Of a stretch of DNA of 64,000 nt, positions 26,497 to 35,557 are shown piece after piece. This stretch comes from Pseudoalteromonas sp. XI10 (GTDB taxonomy: Bacteria; Pseudomonadota; Gammaproteobacteria; Enterobacterales; Alteromonadaceae): positions 310,001 through 374,000 of the forward strand of contig NZ_LOPY01000019.1 in the NCBI RefSeq assembly GCF_001469895.1, read 5' to 3'. The notes under the pieces are model-generated. The model was not told the DNA's origin, made no database searches, and saw nothing but the letters and a program-made list of their open reading frames with translations. Positions within the stretch are counted from its first letter, which is position 1. Each line of letters starts with the position of its first letter. Position numbers and translations under genes: made by a program.

Positions 26497-29400
26497 TTAG
26501 AATGTGTAACGTACACCTACACGCATTTCCCAAACTGATGCGCTGCTTTGTGTTGCAGTTTTACCATTGTTAGGGTTGAAGTTTGAATATACGTAACGAC
26601 CTTGGTCATCAAGGTCTACGGTCACCATGCTGTTACCAACAAAGCTACCTTTCTTAAGTACGCCCCAGTCATCGTTTAACATATTAGTTAAGTTATCGAT
26701 AACGAAGAATACTTCACCTTTGTGACCAGGCATGAATCCAGGTACTTCCTGAGTCATCTTGAAATTAACTTTAGTGAACCAATCAGCATTTTGACGGTTA
26801 CGACCAGAGATTTCACCACGAGCTAAACCTTGAGCAGAAATCCATTCGTTAAACTCAGTTACTTCTTCAGGAGTCATGTCGTAAACAACGTTAGGGTCAT
26901 TCACTTCAGGGATATACATTAGCTGACGACTACCGTTTGAGTTGCTATCACCCCAAACATCATAGTCTCTATCATCAAACGTGTAGCTGTAAGGAAGACC
27001 TTTGTACGTTTCACTGAATAGGTTGAAACGTGTGTTGTATCCATCGAACAGCTCAGTTGTGTAACCTAATGTCATGGTAAAGCGATGTGGGATCTCGTAA
27101 TCAGATGTGTGTGCACCTGGGTTAGTCGGATCGTATGTCGCTAAGTTACCGTAGTTTGAGCTCGCTACCGAACTTGTCATAGGGTTAACATCAGTTGAAT
27201 CAGTGTAAGCGTATGCTAGTTGTACGCTAATACCGTTATCAAAACGTTTGCTCATTGCAGCTGAGATAACATGAGACTCACCGCTGTCACCACTTACATT
27301 AGTCAGTATTAGATCGCCACGACGACCTTCTTTAGACTCAAGAATTGGACGGCCATCAAACGTTGTTTCACCTGAATCTTGGTACGAGATGTCTTCTAGG
27401 AAAGCAGCATCTTTACGTTTAGTGAATAAGTAGTCTAGAGAGAATACATACTCATCTTCAGTTGTGTATGTTGCACCTACTGAGTATTTCCACTCTGATG
27501 GCATGTCGAAGTCTGGGTCAACAGCGTTTACCGATGAATCACCTGAACCAATGACTGTGTTTGCAACTTCATCATACAAGCTTTGTGGTACTTCGTAACC
27601 CGGTGTGCCGCCGTTTACGTTTGGTGTAGCGAATAAGTCAACACCACCTCTGATTGATGTACCAATGTTAGTGATACCATCATTCGAGTATGAGTTAGAT
27701 AACCAAACGTTCGGGTTACCACCAGAGAATAGGCCAACACCTGCACGTACTTCTAGTGCATCTGTTGCGTACCACTCAAAACCAACACGTGGTTGAATTA
27801 AGTCGATGCCGTCGAATGTTGATTGGTTGCTGAAACCGTAACGGTTTGTAAAGTTTTCATTGTAGTTAGGTTTGTCGTCACTTGTGTATTTGTCGTAACG
27901 TAGACCAAACGTTAATGTTGCATCTAAATCTGTAAAGCTGTACTCATCTTGCACATATAAAGTGTGTTGTGCATAAGAGAAGTTAGCCGCAGCATCTGTT
28001 GGATCGTTAGTTCCAGCAGCGTTATTGTAGTAAACTCGATCAGCAAAACCAGCCTCAAAATCATCTACTGATTTAAAACGCCACTCACCTTGCGTATGTT
28101 GAACGAATTGGTTGAATACGTCTAACTCTTCAAACTCGTAGCCAGCAGTAATTGTGTGTTGATCAAGGTAGTATGTACCCGCAATTTTTGCTGTCACTGT
28201 TTCATAGCTAAGAGCATTTGATTGACGAGAATCATCTGGACCAATATAGATAGTACCGCCGTCTTCTGTACGAATTTGCATTTCACCGAAGCTACTTGCT
28301 GCATCTAAAGATCGAACAGTCTGATCTAATTCTGATTTACCTAGACGAACCTCAGTTGAGAAGTTATCTGACCAATCTGAGTAAAGTGAACCAATGATTG
28401 ATGTAAATTCAGCACTTTGCTTGAAGAAGTGATTATCTAAAGTAACAGTGTTGCTGTAAGCATCTGACTGAGACAGTGTAAAACCATCATTATAGTTATA
28501 GATTAAGTTTGCACGGTGGTCATCGTTGATATTCCAGTCTAACTTAACCAAGATTTTCTCATCTTCAACTGGTGCGCTTGATGGCATGCCACCTGCGTCA
28601 TAACCGTAAACATCTTGAGCGATTTGTTGTACACGTGCAACGTCTGCAGCTGTAACACTACCTGTGTCTAGGCCGCCGTAGTTGTATTGTTTTACACCTT
28701 CAAGTTTTTCGTAAGATGTGAATAAGAAAAGGCTATCTTTAATTAGTGGTAAACCAACGTTGAAGCCGTAACGTTTTTCAGTGTAATCACCGTTATCGTA
28801 GTCTTCACCTTCGATTTTGTCGCCTTTCATTGAATCATTTGTGTAATCGAAGAACATACCACCGTGTACTTCGTTACCACCTGATTTAGTAACAGCGTTG
28901 ATGTTACATGATGTGAAACCACCATATTGAACATCAAAAGGTGCTAGTTCAACTGCAACCTGTTCGATTGAATCAAAAGAGAAAGGTGCACGGATTGTCG
29001 GGTAACCGTTTGAGCTTAAACCGAAGTTATCGTTCATACGAACGCCGTCAAGGGTTAAGCTGTTGAAACGTGGGTTACCACCACCACAGTTGATTGAACC
29101 GCGGCTATCGTCAATTGTTACACGTGGGTCGATACGAACGATATCTTTTAAGTCACGGTTGATAGCTGGTTGGTTTTCTAAATCTTCAAGTGTGAACGTT
29201 GCAGCTGGGCCTGTACCACCAGACATACGGCTGATAGGACGACCAGTAACTACGATTTGTTCTACATCAGATTGTCTCTCTAACGTAACATTAACTGGGT
29301 AGTCAGCACCAACTTGTAGGTTGATGTTGTTGAATGTTTGATCTGCGAATACGTCAGAATCAACAACAACGCGGTAAGGACCACCTACACGTAGGCCTTT

Positions 29401-29619
29401 TGCTGTGAAGTAACCCGCATCGTTCGTTTCAGTTTCTTTAGTTGAACCTGAAGGTAAGTGAACGATAGTAATCTTAGTGCCTGCAGCAGGGTTGCCGCTA
29501 GGACCTTTGATTTGACCCTTGATAGCAGATGTTGTTTCATTTGCTAACGCTGCACCACTCACACCAACACATGCTGCAATAGCAAGTGATAGAGCTGTTT
29601 TGCGGAGTTGGATTTTCAT
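26497..29619 (-). CDS. Oar-like TonB-dependent receptor with N-terminal carboxypeptidase-regulatory domain
   Basis: 1040-residue outer-membrane protein. Signal peptide (ALSLAIAACVGVSGAALA), then a CarboxypepD_reg-like beta domain (TSAIKGQIKGPSGNPAAGTK to about residue 110), then the plug beginning EQIVVTGRPI and containing RDLKDIVRIDPRVTIDDSRG and VELAPFDVQYGGFTSCNINA, and a long barrel ending VGVRYTF. This domain order is that of the Oar family, abundant in marine gammaproteobacteria, and thought to import or secrete large substrates. It lies 34 bp downstream of an S1/P1 nuclease gene on the same strand, so probably co-transcribed; import of nucleic-acid products is a reasonable but unproven idea. 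Confidence 0.92.
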   Translation of the reverse strand: MKIQLRKTALSLAIAACVGVSGAALANETTSAIKGQIKGPSGNPAAGTKITIVHLPSGSTKETETNDAGYFTAKGLRVGGPYRVVVDSDVFADQTFNNINLQVGADYPVNVTLERQSDVEQIVVTGRPISRMSGGTGPAATFTLEDLENQPAINRDLKDIVRIDPRVTIDDSRGSINCGGGNPRFNSLTLDGVRMNDNFGLSSNGYPTIRAPFSFDSIEQVAVELAPFDVQYGGFTSCNINAVTKSGGNEVHGGMFFDYTNDSMKGDKIEGEDYDNGDYTEKRYGFNVGLPLIKDSLFLFTSYEKLEGVKQYNYGGLDTGSVTAADVARVQQIAQDVYGYDAGGMPSSAPVEDEKILVKLDWNINDDHRANLIYNYNDGFTLSQSDAYSNTVTLDNHFFKQSAEFTSIIGSLYSDWSDNFSTEVRLGKSELDQTVRSLDAASSFGEMQIRTEDGGTIYIGPDDSRQSNALSYETVTAKIAGTYYLDQHTITAGYEFEELDVFNQFVQHTQGEWRFKSVDDFEAGFADRVYYNNAAGTNDPTDAAANFSYAQHTLYVQDEYSFTDLDATLTFGLRYDKYTSDDKPNYNENFTNRYGFSNQSTFDGIDLIQPRVGFEWYATDALEVRAGVGLFSGGNPNVWLSNSYSNDGITNIGTSIRGGVDLFATPNVNGGTPGYEVPQSLYDEVANTVIGSGDSSVNAVDPDFDMPSEWKYSVGATYTTEDEYVFSLDYLFTKRKDAAFLEDISYQDSGETTFDGRPILESKEGRRGDLILTNVSGDSGESHVISAAMSKRFDNGISVQLAYAYTDSTDVNPMTSSVASSNYGNLATYDPTNPGAHTSDYEIPHRFTMTLGYTTELFDGYNTRFNLFSETYKGLPYSYTFDDRDYDVWGDSNSNGSRQLMYIPEVNDPNVVYDMTPEEVTEFNEWISAQGLARGEISGRNRQNADWFTKVNFKMTQEVPGFMPGHKGEVFFVIDNLTNMLNDDWGVLKKGSFVGNSMVTVDLDDQGRYVYSNFNPNNGKTATQSSASVWEMRVGVRYTF

Positions 29620-29653
29620 TATGTTATTTCCCGTGTTAGAGGTTATGTTTCAT

Positions 29654-30517
29654 TTATAGTTTGCTGTCAGTTGGCATCTTAAGTGCCTTTACTAACGGTT
29701 TTGCAGATTTATCAAATAAGTTATTTAATAAACCTGCCAATCTTATCCCGCCTTGTTGTAGGCGAGTTTTAACAATCGGTAAGTTTTTATAGATATAACT
29801 ATAACTTACGTTTGTTTCATTTTCTTTATACAGAGAGTTTGCAATGTTATTAGATTCGATTAACCAATCGCTAGGTGAACTGGCAAGATAGTCCGTTATT
29901 AACGCTTGATTTGTTGTATTTATAAATTGCGCAAACTCAGTATAGGACAAATTTTCATTTTCAATGAGTTTTGTGTCCCACAAGCTATGTAAATTGGTAT
30001 CTTGACCGAAGAATGTGACAGAAATATTGTTGCCGCCACGATCTTCACCGCGACCGGCATGAAAAGGTTGATGGCTATCACCAACGAGATGAACTAAAAA
30101 GCGCAGTGCGAACTGTTTTTCACCTAGAGAAGCTTTTTGGTTTTGTAATACTGAGATTGAATATTCCATGCCTTCGAGGATATCTGACACGGTTTCTTTG
30201 TTATGGTGGGCATGTGAGTCGTAATGAGGTTTGGCTTCACCTTCTTTAAAGTTAATGTAATGCCAGCGCGAAGATTTCTTTTGCCAGAATTTTTCTGGAG
30301 CAGAACGCATTTCATCAGCCCACGTTGCTACCTGTGGTAAAGAATCACCATCAAGTAAAGGAACTAATGCTTGCTTGGTGGTGTCTGTAATATGCTTAGA
30401 TGCAATTTCACCAATAATACGGTGACCATTCTGACCCCATGCATTAGCCGGGTTACTTAACACCGCAGAAATAACTGGTGTCGATAACAGCAACATTTTT
30501 ATTGTTTTTTGTAACAT
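29654..30517 (-). CDS. Exported S1/P1-type nuclease
   Basis: About 287 residues from the ATG at 30517; a longer frame to 30703 lacks a signal peptide at its start and is rejected. The signal peptide ends NPANA before WGQNGHR, so the mature protein begins with Trp, which in P1 nuclease is a zinc ligand through its free N terminus. Other zinc-ligand motifs are seen: GQNGHRIIGEIA, TWADEMR, WHYINF, FLVHLVGDSHQPFHAGRGEDRGG (read as HLVGDSHQPFH and DRGGN) and LHSLWD. The enzyme cuts single-stranded DNA and RNA to 5'-nucleotides outside the cytosol. Upstream gene of a probable operon with the Oar-like receptor; a 5'-nucleotidase is encoded 2 kb away. Confidence 0.92.
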   Translation of the reverse strand: MLQKTIKMLLLSTPVISAVLSNPANAWGQNGHRIIGEIASKHITDTTKQALVPLLDGDSLPQVATWADEMRSAPEKFWQKKSSRWHYINFKEGEAKPHYDSHAHHNKETVSDILEGMEYSISVLQNQKASLGEKQFALRFLVHLVGDSHQPFHAGRGEDRGGNNISVTFFGQDTNLHSLWDTKLIENENLSYTEFAQFINTTNQALITDYLASSPSDWLIESNNIANSLYKENETNVSYSYIYKNLPIVKTRLQQGGIRLAGLLNNLFDKSAKPLVKALKMPTDSKL

Positions 30518-30736
30518 TGACTCAGTGTCCAAAAATGAATGTGCCCTGAAGCACGATTTCTTGATGCATATTTTCCTGAATTTAAAAGCAAATAGAAAGG
30601 ACTCAATAAGATTCATAATTTCTTGTTCATATATATTATTTATCAATAGCTTAAAATATTCAGGTAAAATTACTTGTTGTAATAAGTAAGAATAATTGTT
30701 CAAATAGAGACAACGGAGCGTTGTTGGCTATTAAAA

Positions 30737-31639
30737 TTGAATTTAAGAACAATACTAATAAAAAAATCGTCGATTGTTACATTTTTGTTTCTAGCAGTTA
30801 TTTTGTTTTTTTATATCGGAATTTTGCAGGGTAAACCGGCTGTATCTGATATAGATGCATTTATTGAAACGTCTTTTCAATGTGATACTAAATCAGAGGT
30901 TAACCTTAACGAGTTGGTGGTGTATTCATCGGGCAAAGTATTGGCTGAGGATGTCGCTAAAACTTTGTGCGCTGATGACATCATTAGTAAACAATACGGC
31001 AAGGTCACCTCTTATTGGGGTTATAAAACATCTGACACAATTGAGTTTTTAGGTAAAGGGATTGCAGATTTGATCCTGGCTAAAGAAAACTTGATTAATG
31101 CCTTTATGGCCGAGTCAACCTATAACTACCAAGCAGTTGTTGGCTTTCCTGACTACACTGCTTATTTAATTTCTAGTAAAGAAAAGCCTCGCATTGAAAA
31201 AAGCTACTTTTTAGATAAACGTATTGGTTTGCTTGATTACCCAACGAGCCGCTCTGGACACATTCTCCCTAAACAATTATTTAAAAAATTAGATATCAAC
31301 CTAGAAAACCTTAATATAACTTACGCAAGCTCCCATACTGAATTAAGAGAGCTGCTTGCAAGTGGTAAGGTCGATTTAATTTCTTCTTATTGGCAAGACA
31401 GCGACCAGCAACGTTTTTCTAAAAACTACATTACGCCTATACGCGACAATATAAGTGGGAGTCGTTGGTATTTAAAAATGCAGGATGAAAACACCGACCT
31501 TTTATGTGCAGTTCAAGCGCAGTTAACCCAACTGGCACACAATCAAAATTCTCATTACTTTAATCATGTTGAGTCTTTTTGGGAATGTGAGTCGACTCAG
31601 CAAACAATGAAAGTAGGGGATAGCAATGCTGCCAATTAA
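30737..31639 (+). CDS. Membrane-anchored periplasmic binding-protein-like sensor
   Basis: About 300 residues. No ATG or GTG fits; the frame opens with TTG at 30737, GGAG being 18 nt upstream, so the start is uncertain. One N-terminal membrane segment (IVTFLFLAVILFFYIGILQG, about 13-32) keeps it anchored, followed by a class II binding-protein-like domain in the periplasm: VVYSSGKVLAEDVAKTLCAD, a hinge-like stretch and VDLISSYWQDSDQQRF. Four cysteines could pair. It overlaps the next gene by 14 bp, so both products are made together. The fold suggests ligand sensing or capture, but there are no transporter genes nearby. Divergent from the nuclease gene (about 220 bp between). Confidence 0.72.
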   Translation: MNLRTILIKKSSIVTFLFLAVILFFYIGILQGKPAVSDIDAFIETSFQCDTKSEVNLNELVVYSSGKVLAEDVAKTLCADDIISKQYGKVTSYWGYKTSDTIEFLGKGIADLILAKENLINAFMAESTYNYQAVVGFPDYTAYLISSKEKPRIEKSYFLDKRIGLLDYPTSRSGHILPKQLFKKLDINLENLNITYASSHTELRELLASGKVDLISSYWQDSDQQRFSKNYITPIRDNISGSRWYLKMQDENTDLLCAVQAQLTQLAHNQNSHYFNHVESFWECESTQQTMKVGDSNAAN

Positions 31640-32573
31640 AGTAAAACTTGCTTATGGCGGAGTATTTATAAGCTGTTGCTTGGTTTTATTTGCCAGCTTT
31701 ATTACAGCAAAAGCTTATAAGACAACAACTAATGATGCCCTGACTCTAGCAAAAGTTGAAAACCGCATTGCCCTTGATTTAAACCATTTAAATTTACCTG
31801 ATGACTTTTTAAAGCATTCAGGTAGTAAAGATATGGTACTCAATTATATCGCGCGTCTTAATGCTCAGTTGAAAGATTCTGGCGTGATGGTTTACTCCAT
31901 TGAGGGGATCTCTGATTATCCTGCTCGTGCAGATTTAATCACTAAGCAATTACATGCACCACAAAAATCATTAACGGTTAGCTTTGTTGTGGCATCGTCT
32001 TTATTTGCTAAAGATGATATCGCAGTGTTTATTTTGGTGTGTTTATTTGCAGCTGCATTTACTTACTTATTATTTATAAGTGAACGCACTAAAATCCAAA
32101 TTGCTAAACAAGAACCAGAAGTTGCGATTCAGGCAGAAGAAAAGCCTAAATTGATAGTCGATCTTCAAAATAAAACCTTTGCTGCTAGCTGCGCTGTTGA
32201 TAAAACGGTTGCGCTTGCTAATAAACCGCTGTGCTTTTACCTTGCATTGGTTGAGTTTTGTATTGAACATCCGGATGTAGTGCTTAATCAAAATAAAGAT
32301 GTACCAGAAGAATTACTGACTTTAGCAAACAAGTATTTTTACCGGTTAGTAGAGCTTGGTCACACAATACGTAAGCGCCCAAACTTTACCAATAGTTTAG
32401 AAAAAACATTAAGTGAAATTCGGGCAGCACTTGATGAAGTTTGGCAAGATCAGTTAGAGATAAAAGAAACCTATTATCCACCTAAGGCCCATGGTGAAGG
32501 CTCCCGTTCTCGATTACATCATTACGGATTGAAAGCGATTGAGATTGCCGATATTGAAGTCATTGGTAAGTAA
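31626..32573 (+). CDS. Two-helix membrane protein with periplasmic and basic cytosolic domains, unknown family
   Basis: 315 residues. Helix one at about 8-28, an extracytoplasmic domain of about 100 residues, helix two at about 130-151, then a cytosolic domain (about 175-315) with VDLQNKTFAASCAVDKTVAL, LANKPLCFYLALVEFCIEHP, a helix with GHTIRKRPNF, and a distinctive KAHGEGSRSRLHHYGLKA near the end. The beta-then-helix start of this domain loosely resembles a winged-helix domain of the OmpR/CadC type, but this is not a clear match. No kinase, cyclase or HAMP domain is present. AGGGG (31616-31620) is the ribosome-binding site. With the preceding binding-protein-like gene it forms what looks like a two-part transmembrane signalling pair. 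Confidence 0.72.
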   Translation: MLPIKVKLAYGGVFISCCLVLFASFITAKAYKTTTNDALTLAKVENRIALDLNHLNLPDDFLKHSGSKDMVLNYIARLNAQLKDSGVMVYSIEGISDYPARADLITKQLHAPQKSLTVSFVVASSLFAKDDIAVFILVCLFAAAFTYLLFISERTKIQIAKQEPEVAIQAEEKPKLIVDLQNKTFAASCAVDKTVALANKPLCFYLALVEFCIEHPDVVLNQNKDVPEELLTLANKYFYRLVELGHTIRKRPNFTNSLEKTLSEIRAALDEVWQDQLEIKETYYPPKAHGEGSRSRLHHYGLKAIEIADIEVIGK

Positions 32574-32587
32574 TCTAGTTTAAAAGT

Positions 32588-32616
32588 AAAAAGGGAAGTC
32601 CCTGACTTCCCTTTTT
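32588..32616. terminator. Strong bidirectional terminator
   Basis: AAAAAGGGAAGTC (32588-32600), loop CCT, and exact complement to 32616, between the sensor pair and the convergent 5'-nucleotidase gene. Confidence 0.92.
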
Positions 32617-32631
32617 CTATTTAAGTAGTCT

Positions 32632-34239
32632 TTATTTAGGGGCGTAATCAGCCGCTTTAACAGGACTATTTTGCTCAAAGAAACGTTTTAATGCTTGTGC
32701 ATCTGTATCATCTGTACTTACAAATCCTTTTTTATTAGTAAGAGTAGGGTAACCATCACCACCGGAGGCATTATAGCTGTTAATGCTCATACGATAAGTT
32801 TTAGCCGTATCAAGTGGCTTACCGGCAATTTTAACATCAGATAAAGTTTCATTGTCGCGTTTAAAGCTTAGCTTGTAATATTGTAAGTAAGCACCTGAAT
32901 CAGGTGGGAAAGAAGTAACAACTTGTAAGTAGTCAAATAGCTCTTGGCCTGTCATATCAATATAGGTGATACGGTTTTTAAAAGGGTGAACTTTTAAAAT
33001 ATCTTTATAACTTACATCGCCTGCTTGAATGCTATCGCGAATACCGCCACCGCTTATCAAACCAAAATCAGCACCCACTGACTGCATTTGTGCAGCAATA
33101 ATAACGCGTGCTAAGTTTACTTGCTCATAGCGTACTTTATTGCGGTCACCTTCAAGTTTTGCATCCACGTTACCTATTGTACCAGCAATTTGTGCTGCGC
33201 CTTTTTGCTGATAAACCGCAAGGATGTCTTGTAAGTTTTTGTTTGGTTCAATGTACTTAGCAGCTAGCTTTTTATTACCGTTTTCATCATCGATATAAAG
33301 ATTTACAGGAATAAGTGAGTAATTGAGTAAAGTTAATTCATCGTTTTCTAATTTGAATTCAGCTTTACCAACATATTTACCCCACTCATGGGCTTGCATG
33401 ATCCAAGTACCATTTTGTTGGTCAGGCTTACACTCTTTACCTGGTATAAAGCTTTTGTCAGCAACATTGGCTTCTTTCATACACACAGGCTCTTGTGAAT
33501 GACCGCCAACAATAATATCAAGCATCCCTTTTGGTAAGTTGCGCGCCATAGTCACATCACCGGGTGCATTAATACCAAAGTTAGCATCAACATAGTGACC
33601 CATGTGAGTAACGGCGATGGTAATATCTGGGTTGTACTGTTTATCAATTTCTGGAGCTAACTTTGCAGTCACGTCTGTAGGGTCTTTAAATTCTAGGCCA
33701 CCGATATATTGCGGGTTACCGATTTTAGCGGTATCTGTGGTAGTTAAGCCGATTACAGCAATCTTTAGCCCATTCTTTTCAAAGATTTTATAGCCTTTGT
33801 AACGAGTTTCACCGGTTGTTTTATCTATGATATTGGCTGATAAAAAAGGGAAGTTTGACCATTTTTGTTGTTGATCAAGTACTGAAAGAGGATTATCAAA
33901 CTCATGGTTACCAATTGCCATGGCATCATAACCAATTACCGACATACCTTTAAAATCGGGCTCCGCGTGTTGTAAGTCAGACTCTGGAATACCCGTATTG
34001 ATATCGCCACCAGAAAGCAATAAAACAGCATGACCTTGTGCTTTGGCTTCGGCTTTTAGTTGATCAATTAAAGTCTTACGAGCAGCCATGCCATATTCAC
34101 CTTGTTCGTTATGCCAAAAACGACCATGGTTATCATTAGTATGAAGCAGAGTTAAATATTGGGCTGAATCAGTATTATTAGAAGAGGAGCTACATGCGGT
34201 TAGGGTAACCAGTAGTGATGTTAGTAAAAAAAAGCGCAT
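32632..34239 (-). CDS. ushA: Lipoprotein bifunctional metallophosphatase/5'-nucleotidase (UshA family)
   Basis: 535 residues, close to UshA length. Lipoprotein signal with lipobox LTAC (Cys16) rather than the soluble signal of E. coli UshA, so it should be membrane-anchored like Vibrio 5'-nucleotidases. N-terminal calcineurin-type domain: LLHTNDNHGRFW, LLSGGDINTGIPES, AIGNHEFDNP, AVTHMGHY and IVGGHSQEP carry the two-metal ligands. C-terminal nucleotide-binding domain: GLISGGGIRDSI and the substrate-stacking MSINSYNASGGDGYP. Hydrolyses extracytoplasmic nucleotides (and UDP-sugars) to nucleosides and phosphate. It would act after the nearby S1/P1 nuclease. Confidence 0.94.
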   Translation of the reverse strand: MRFFLLTSLLVTLTACSSSSNNTDSAQYLTLLHTNDNHGRFWHNEQGEYGMAARKTLIDQLKAEAKAQGHAVLLLSGGDINTGIPESDLQHAEPDFKGMSVIGYDAMAIGNHEFDNPLSVLDQQQKWSNFPFLSANIIDKTTGETRYKGYKIFEKNGLKIAVIGLTTTDTAKIGNPQYIGGLEFKDPTDVTAKLAPEIDKQYNPDITIAVTHMGHYVDANFGINAPGDVTMARNLPKGMLDIIVGGHSQEPVCMKEANVADKSFIPGKECKPDQQNGTWIMQAHEWGKYVGKAEFKLENDELTLLNYSLIPVNLYIDDENGNKKLAAKYIEPNKNLQDILAVYQQKGAAQIAGTIGNVDAKLEGDRNKVRYEQVNLARVIIAAQMQSVGADFGLISGGGIRDSIQAGDVSYKDILKVHPFKNRITYIDMTGQELFDYLQVVTSFPPDSGAYLQYYKLSFKRDNETLSDVKIAGKPLDTAKTYRMSINSYNASGGDGYPTLTNKKGFVSTDDTDAQALKRFFEQNSPVKAADYAPK

Positions 34240-34314
34240 AATTGTTTGCCTGAATAGAGCAGTAGGTTAATTATGCGCTTAGTTTAAACGACTTAAGTTT
34301 AAATTAAATGTCTT

Positions 34315-34512
34315 TTATAAACTTTTGTCGCTATTTTCTGTATTTAGTTGTCCTGTTGCGGCAAGTTGTCTGCGTTGTAGTTCTTGTTCTGCGTAATGAG
34401 ACTTTTGATGATTATTGCCGACCATCCAATTTAAAAAACTAGCGGGTAACTTACTATAAGGCTCACCTTGGTGTAGGCCAAAATCGCATATTGCGTTCTC
34501 TTCATTCGCCAT
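34315..34512 (-). CDS. DUF3820-like small protein
   Basis: 65 residues. The core FGLHQGEPYSKLPASFLNWM follows the DUF3820 pattern (FGKYKGxxLxxLPxxYLxWL) seen in small cytosolic proteins and beside exonuclease domains; function unknown. The C-terminal 25 residues are polar and repetitive (HYAEQELQRRQLAATGQL). It stands alone between the ushA and cyclophilin genes. On the minus strand AGGAATGAACC lies before the ATG as ribosome-binding site. Confidence 0.7.
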   Translation of the reverse strand: MANEENAICDFGLHQGEPYSKLPASFLNWMVGNNHQKSHYAEQELQRRQLAATGQLNTENSDKSL

Positions 34513-34759
34513 GGTTCATTCCTGTGTGTTCATTGTTGTCGTGCAGATACTAACAAACTGAGCCTATTTGATAAGACGATTTTGATTTATTCTTTAAATT
34601 TTTTATAACCATAATGAATACATGGTGTAAATCAATGTAACTGAGTTGTAATTGATTTGGCGCGTTTTGTGTAACTGTTTTGTTTGCTATTTAAGCGCCT
34701 GTCTATTTTGTTTAAGCTTCTTGCAGTTTTATAATAAAAATTATCAGGAAAGATAAACA

Positions 34760-35497
34760 ATGAAAAAACATCTACTTGCTACTGCTTTATTGGCTAGCTG
34801 TTTTACAGCCAATGCTACAATTGTTGAAATGCAGACAGATCTGGGCAGTATTACTGTTCATCTTTATGATCAACATACACCTGTTACCGTTGAAAACTTT
34901 TTAAACTATGTTGCAGATGGCAGCTACGACGGTACGGTTATCCATCGCTCAGTTGATAACTTTGTATTGCAAGGTGGTGGTTTTAAGTTTGATACTGATT
35001 TTAAGGCGATAGAAACTGCTGACGCTATTACCAATGAGCCAGAGCTGTCGAATGTTAAAGGTACCATTGCAATGGCCAAGCTTGGTGGTAATGCTAATAG
35101 TGCGACAAGTCAGTGGTTTTTCAATTTAAAAGATAACAGCGCTAACCTCGACTTACAAAATGGTGGCTTTACTGTTTTTGGTGAAGTAACTGTACAGAGT
35201 ATGGATGTTTTAGAACAAATCACCTCTTTAGTTCACTGTGGAGAAATCCCAGTAGTAAATCTTAATGAAGAGCAGTGCCCAGATACAACATCAGGTTTCA
35301 GTGGTGAAAACTTATTTTACATTAACAGTGTGACTGTGATTGATGATGATCCGAATTCGTCTGCTTCTTTATCACCAAAAGAGAACACGCTAATTGATGA
35401 AGATAACTCTTCAGACAATGATGGTAGTAGCTCAGGGGGGAGTCTTGCGTGGATGCTATCTTTATTAGCTCTTGCAGGATTTAGTCGTCGTAAATAA
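34760..35497 (+). CDS. Exported cyclophilin-type peptidyl-prolyl isomerase with GlyGly-CTERM anchor
   Basis: 245 residues. Signal peptide (HLLATALLASCFTANA), a cyclophilin domain (about 20-195) with YDQHTPVTVENFLNYV, GTVIHRSVDNFVLQGGGF, MAKLGGNANSATSQWFFNL and GFTVFGEV, then an acidic Ser/Asp-rich linker and a C-terminal tail SGGSLAWMLSLLALAGFSRRK. Gly-Gly, a hydrophobic helix and terminal arginines define GlyGly-CTERM, a sorting signal processed by rhombosortase and tied to type II secretion products. So the foldase is probably displayed at the cell surface rather than free in the periplasm. AGGAAAG (34746-34752) is the ribosome-binding site. Confidence 0.9.
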   Translation: MKKHLLATALLASCFTANATIVEMQTDLGSITVHLYDQHTPVTVENFLNYVADGSYDGTVIHRSVDNFVLQGGGFKFDTDFKAIETADAITNEPELSNVKGTIAMAKLGGNANSATSQWFFNLKDNSANLDLQNGGFTVFGEVTVQSMDVLEQITSLVHCGEIPVVNLNEEQCPDTTSGFSGENLFYINSVTVIDDDPNSSASLSPKENTLIDEDNSSDNDGSSSGGSLAWMLSLLALAGFSRRK

Positions 35498-35514
35498 TTC
35501 CAACCAGCAAAGTT

Positions 35515-35539
35515 AATAAGGCGCCAAAAGCGCCTTATT
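35515..35539. terminator. Bidirectional terminator between cyclophilin and MAPEG genes
   Basis: AATAAGGCGC (35515-35524), loop CAAAA, and exact complement to 35539, followed by TTCTTTG on the plus strand. Confidence 0.85.
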
Positions 35540-35557
35540 TCTTTGTATTGATGATTA

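Noticed and set aside
29063..29302. 79-residue plus-strand ORF
   Set aside because: It is antisense within the plug domain of the Oar-like receptor and has no family features.
30518..30703. 62-residue N-terminal extension of the S1/P1 nuclease
   Set aside because: It would bury the signal peptide that leads to the mature N-terminal Trp zinc ligand.
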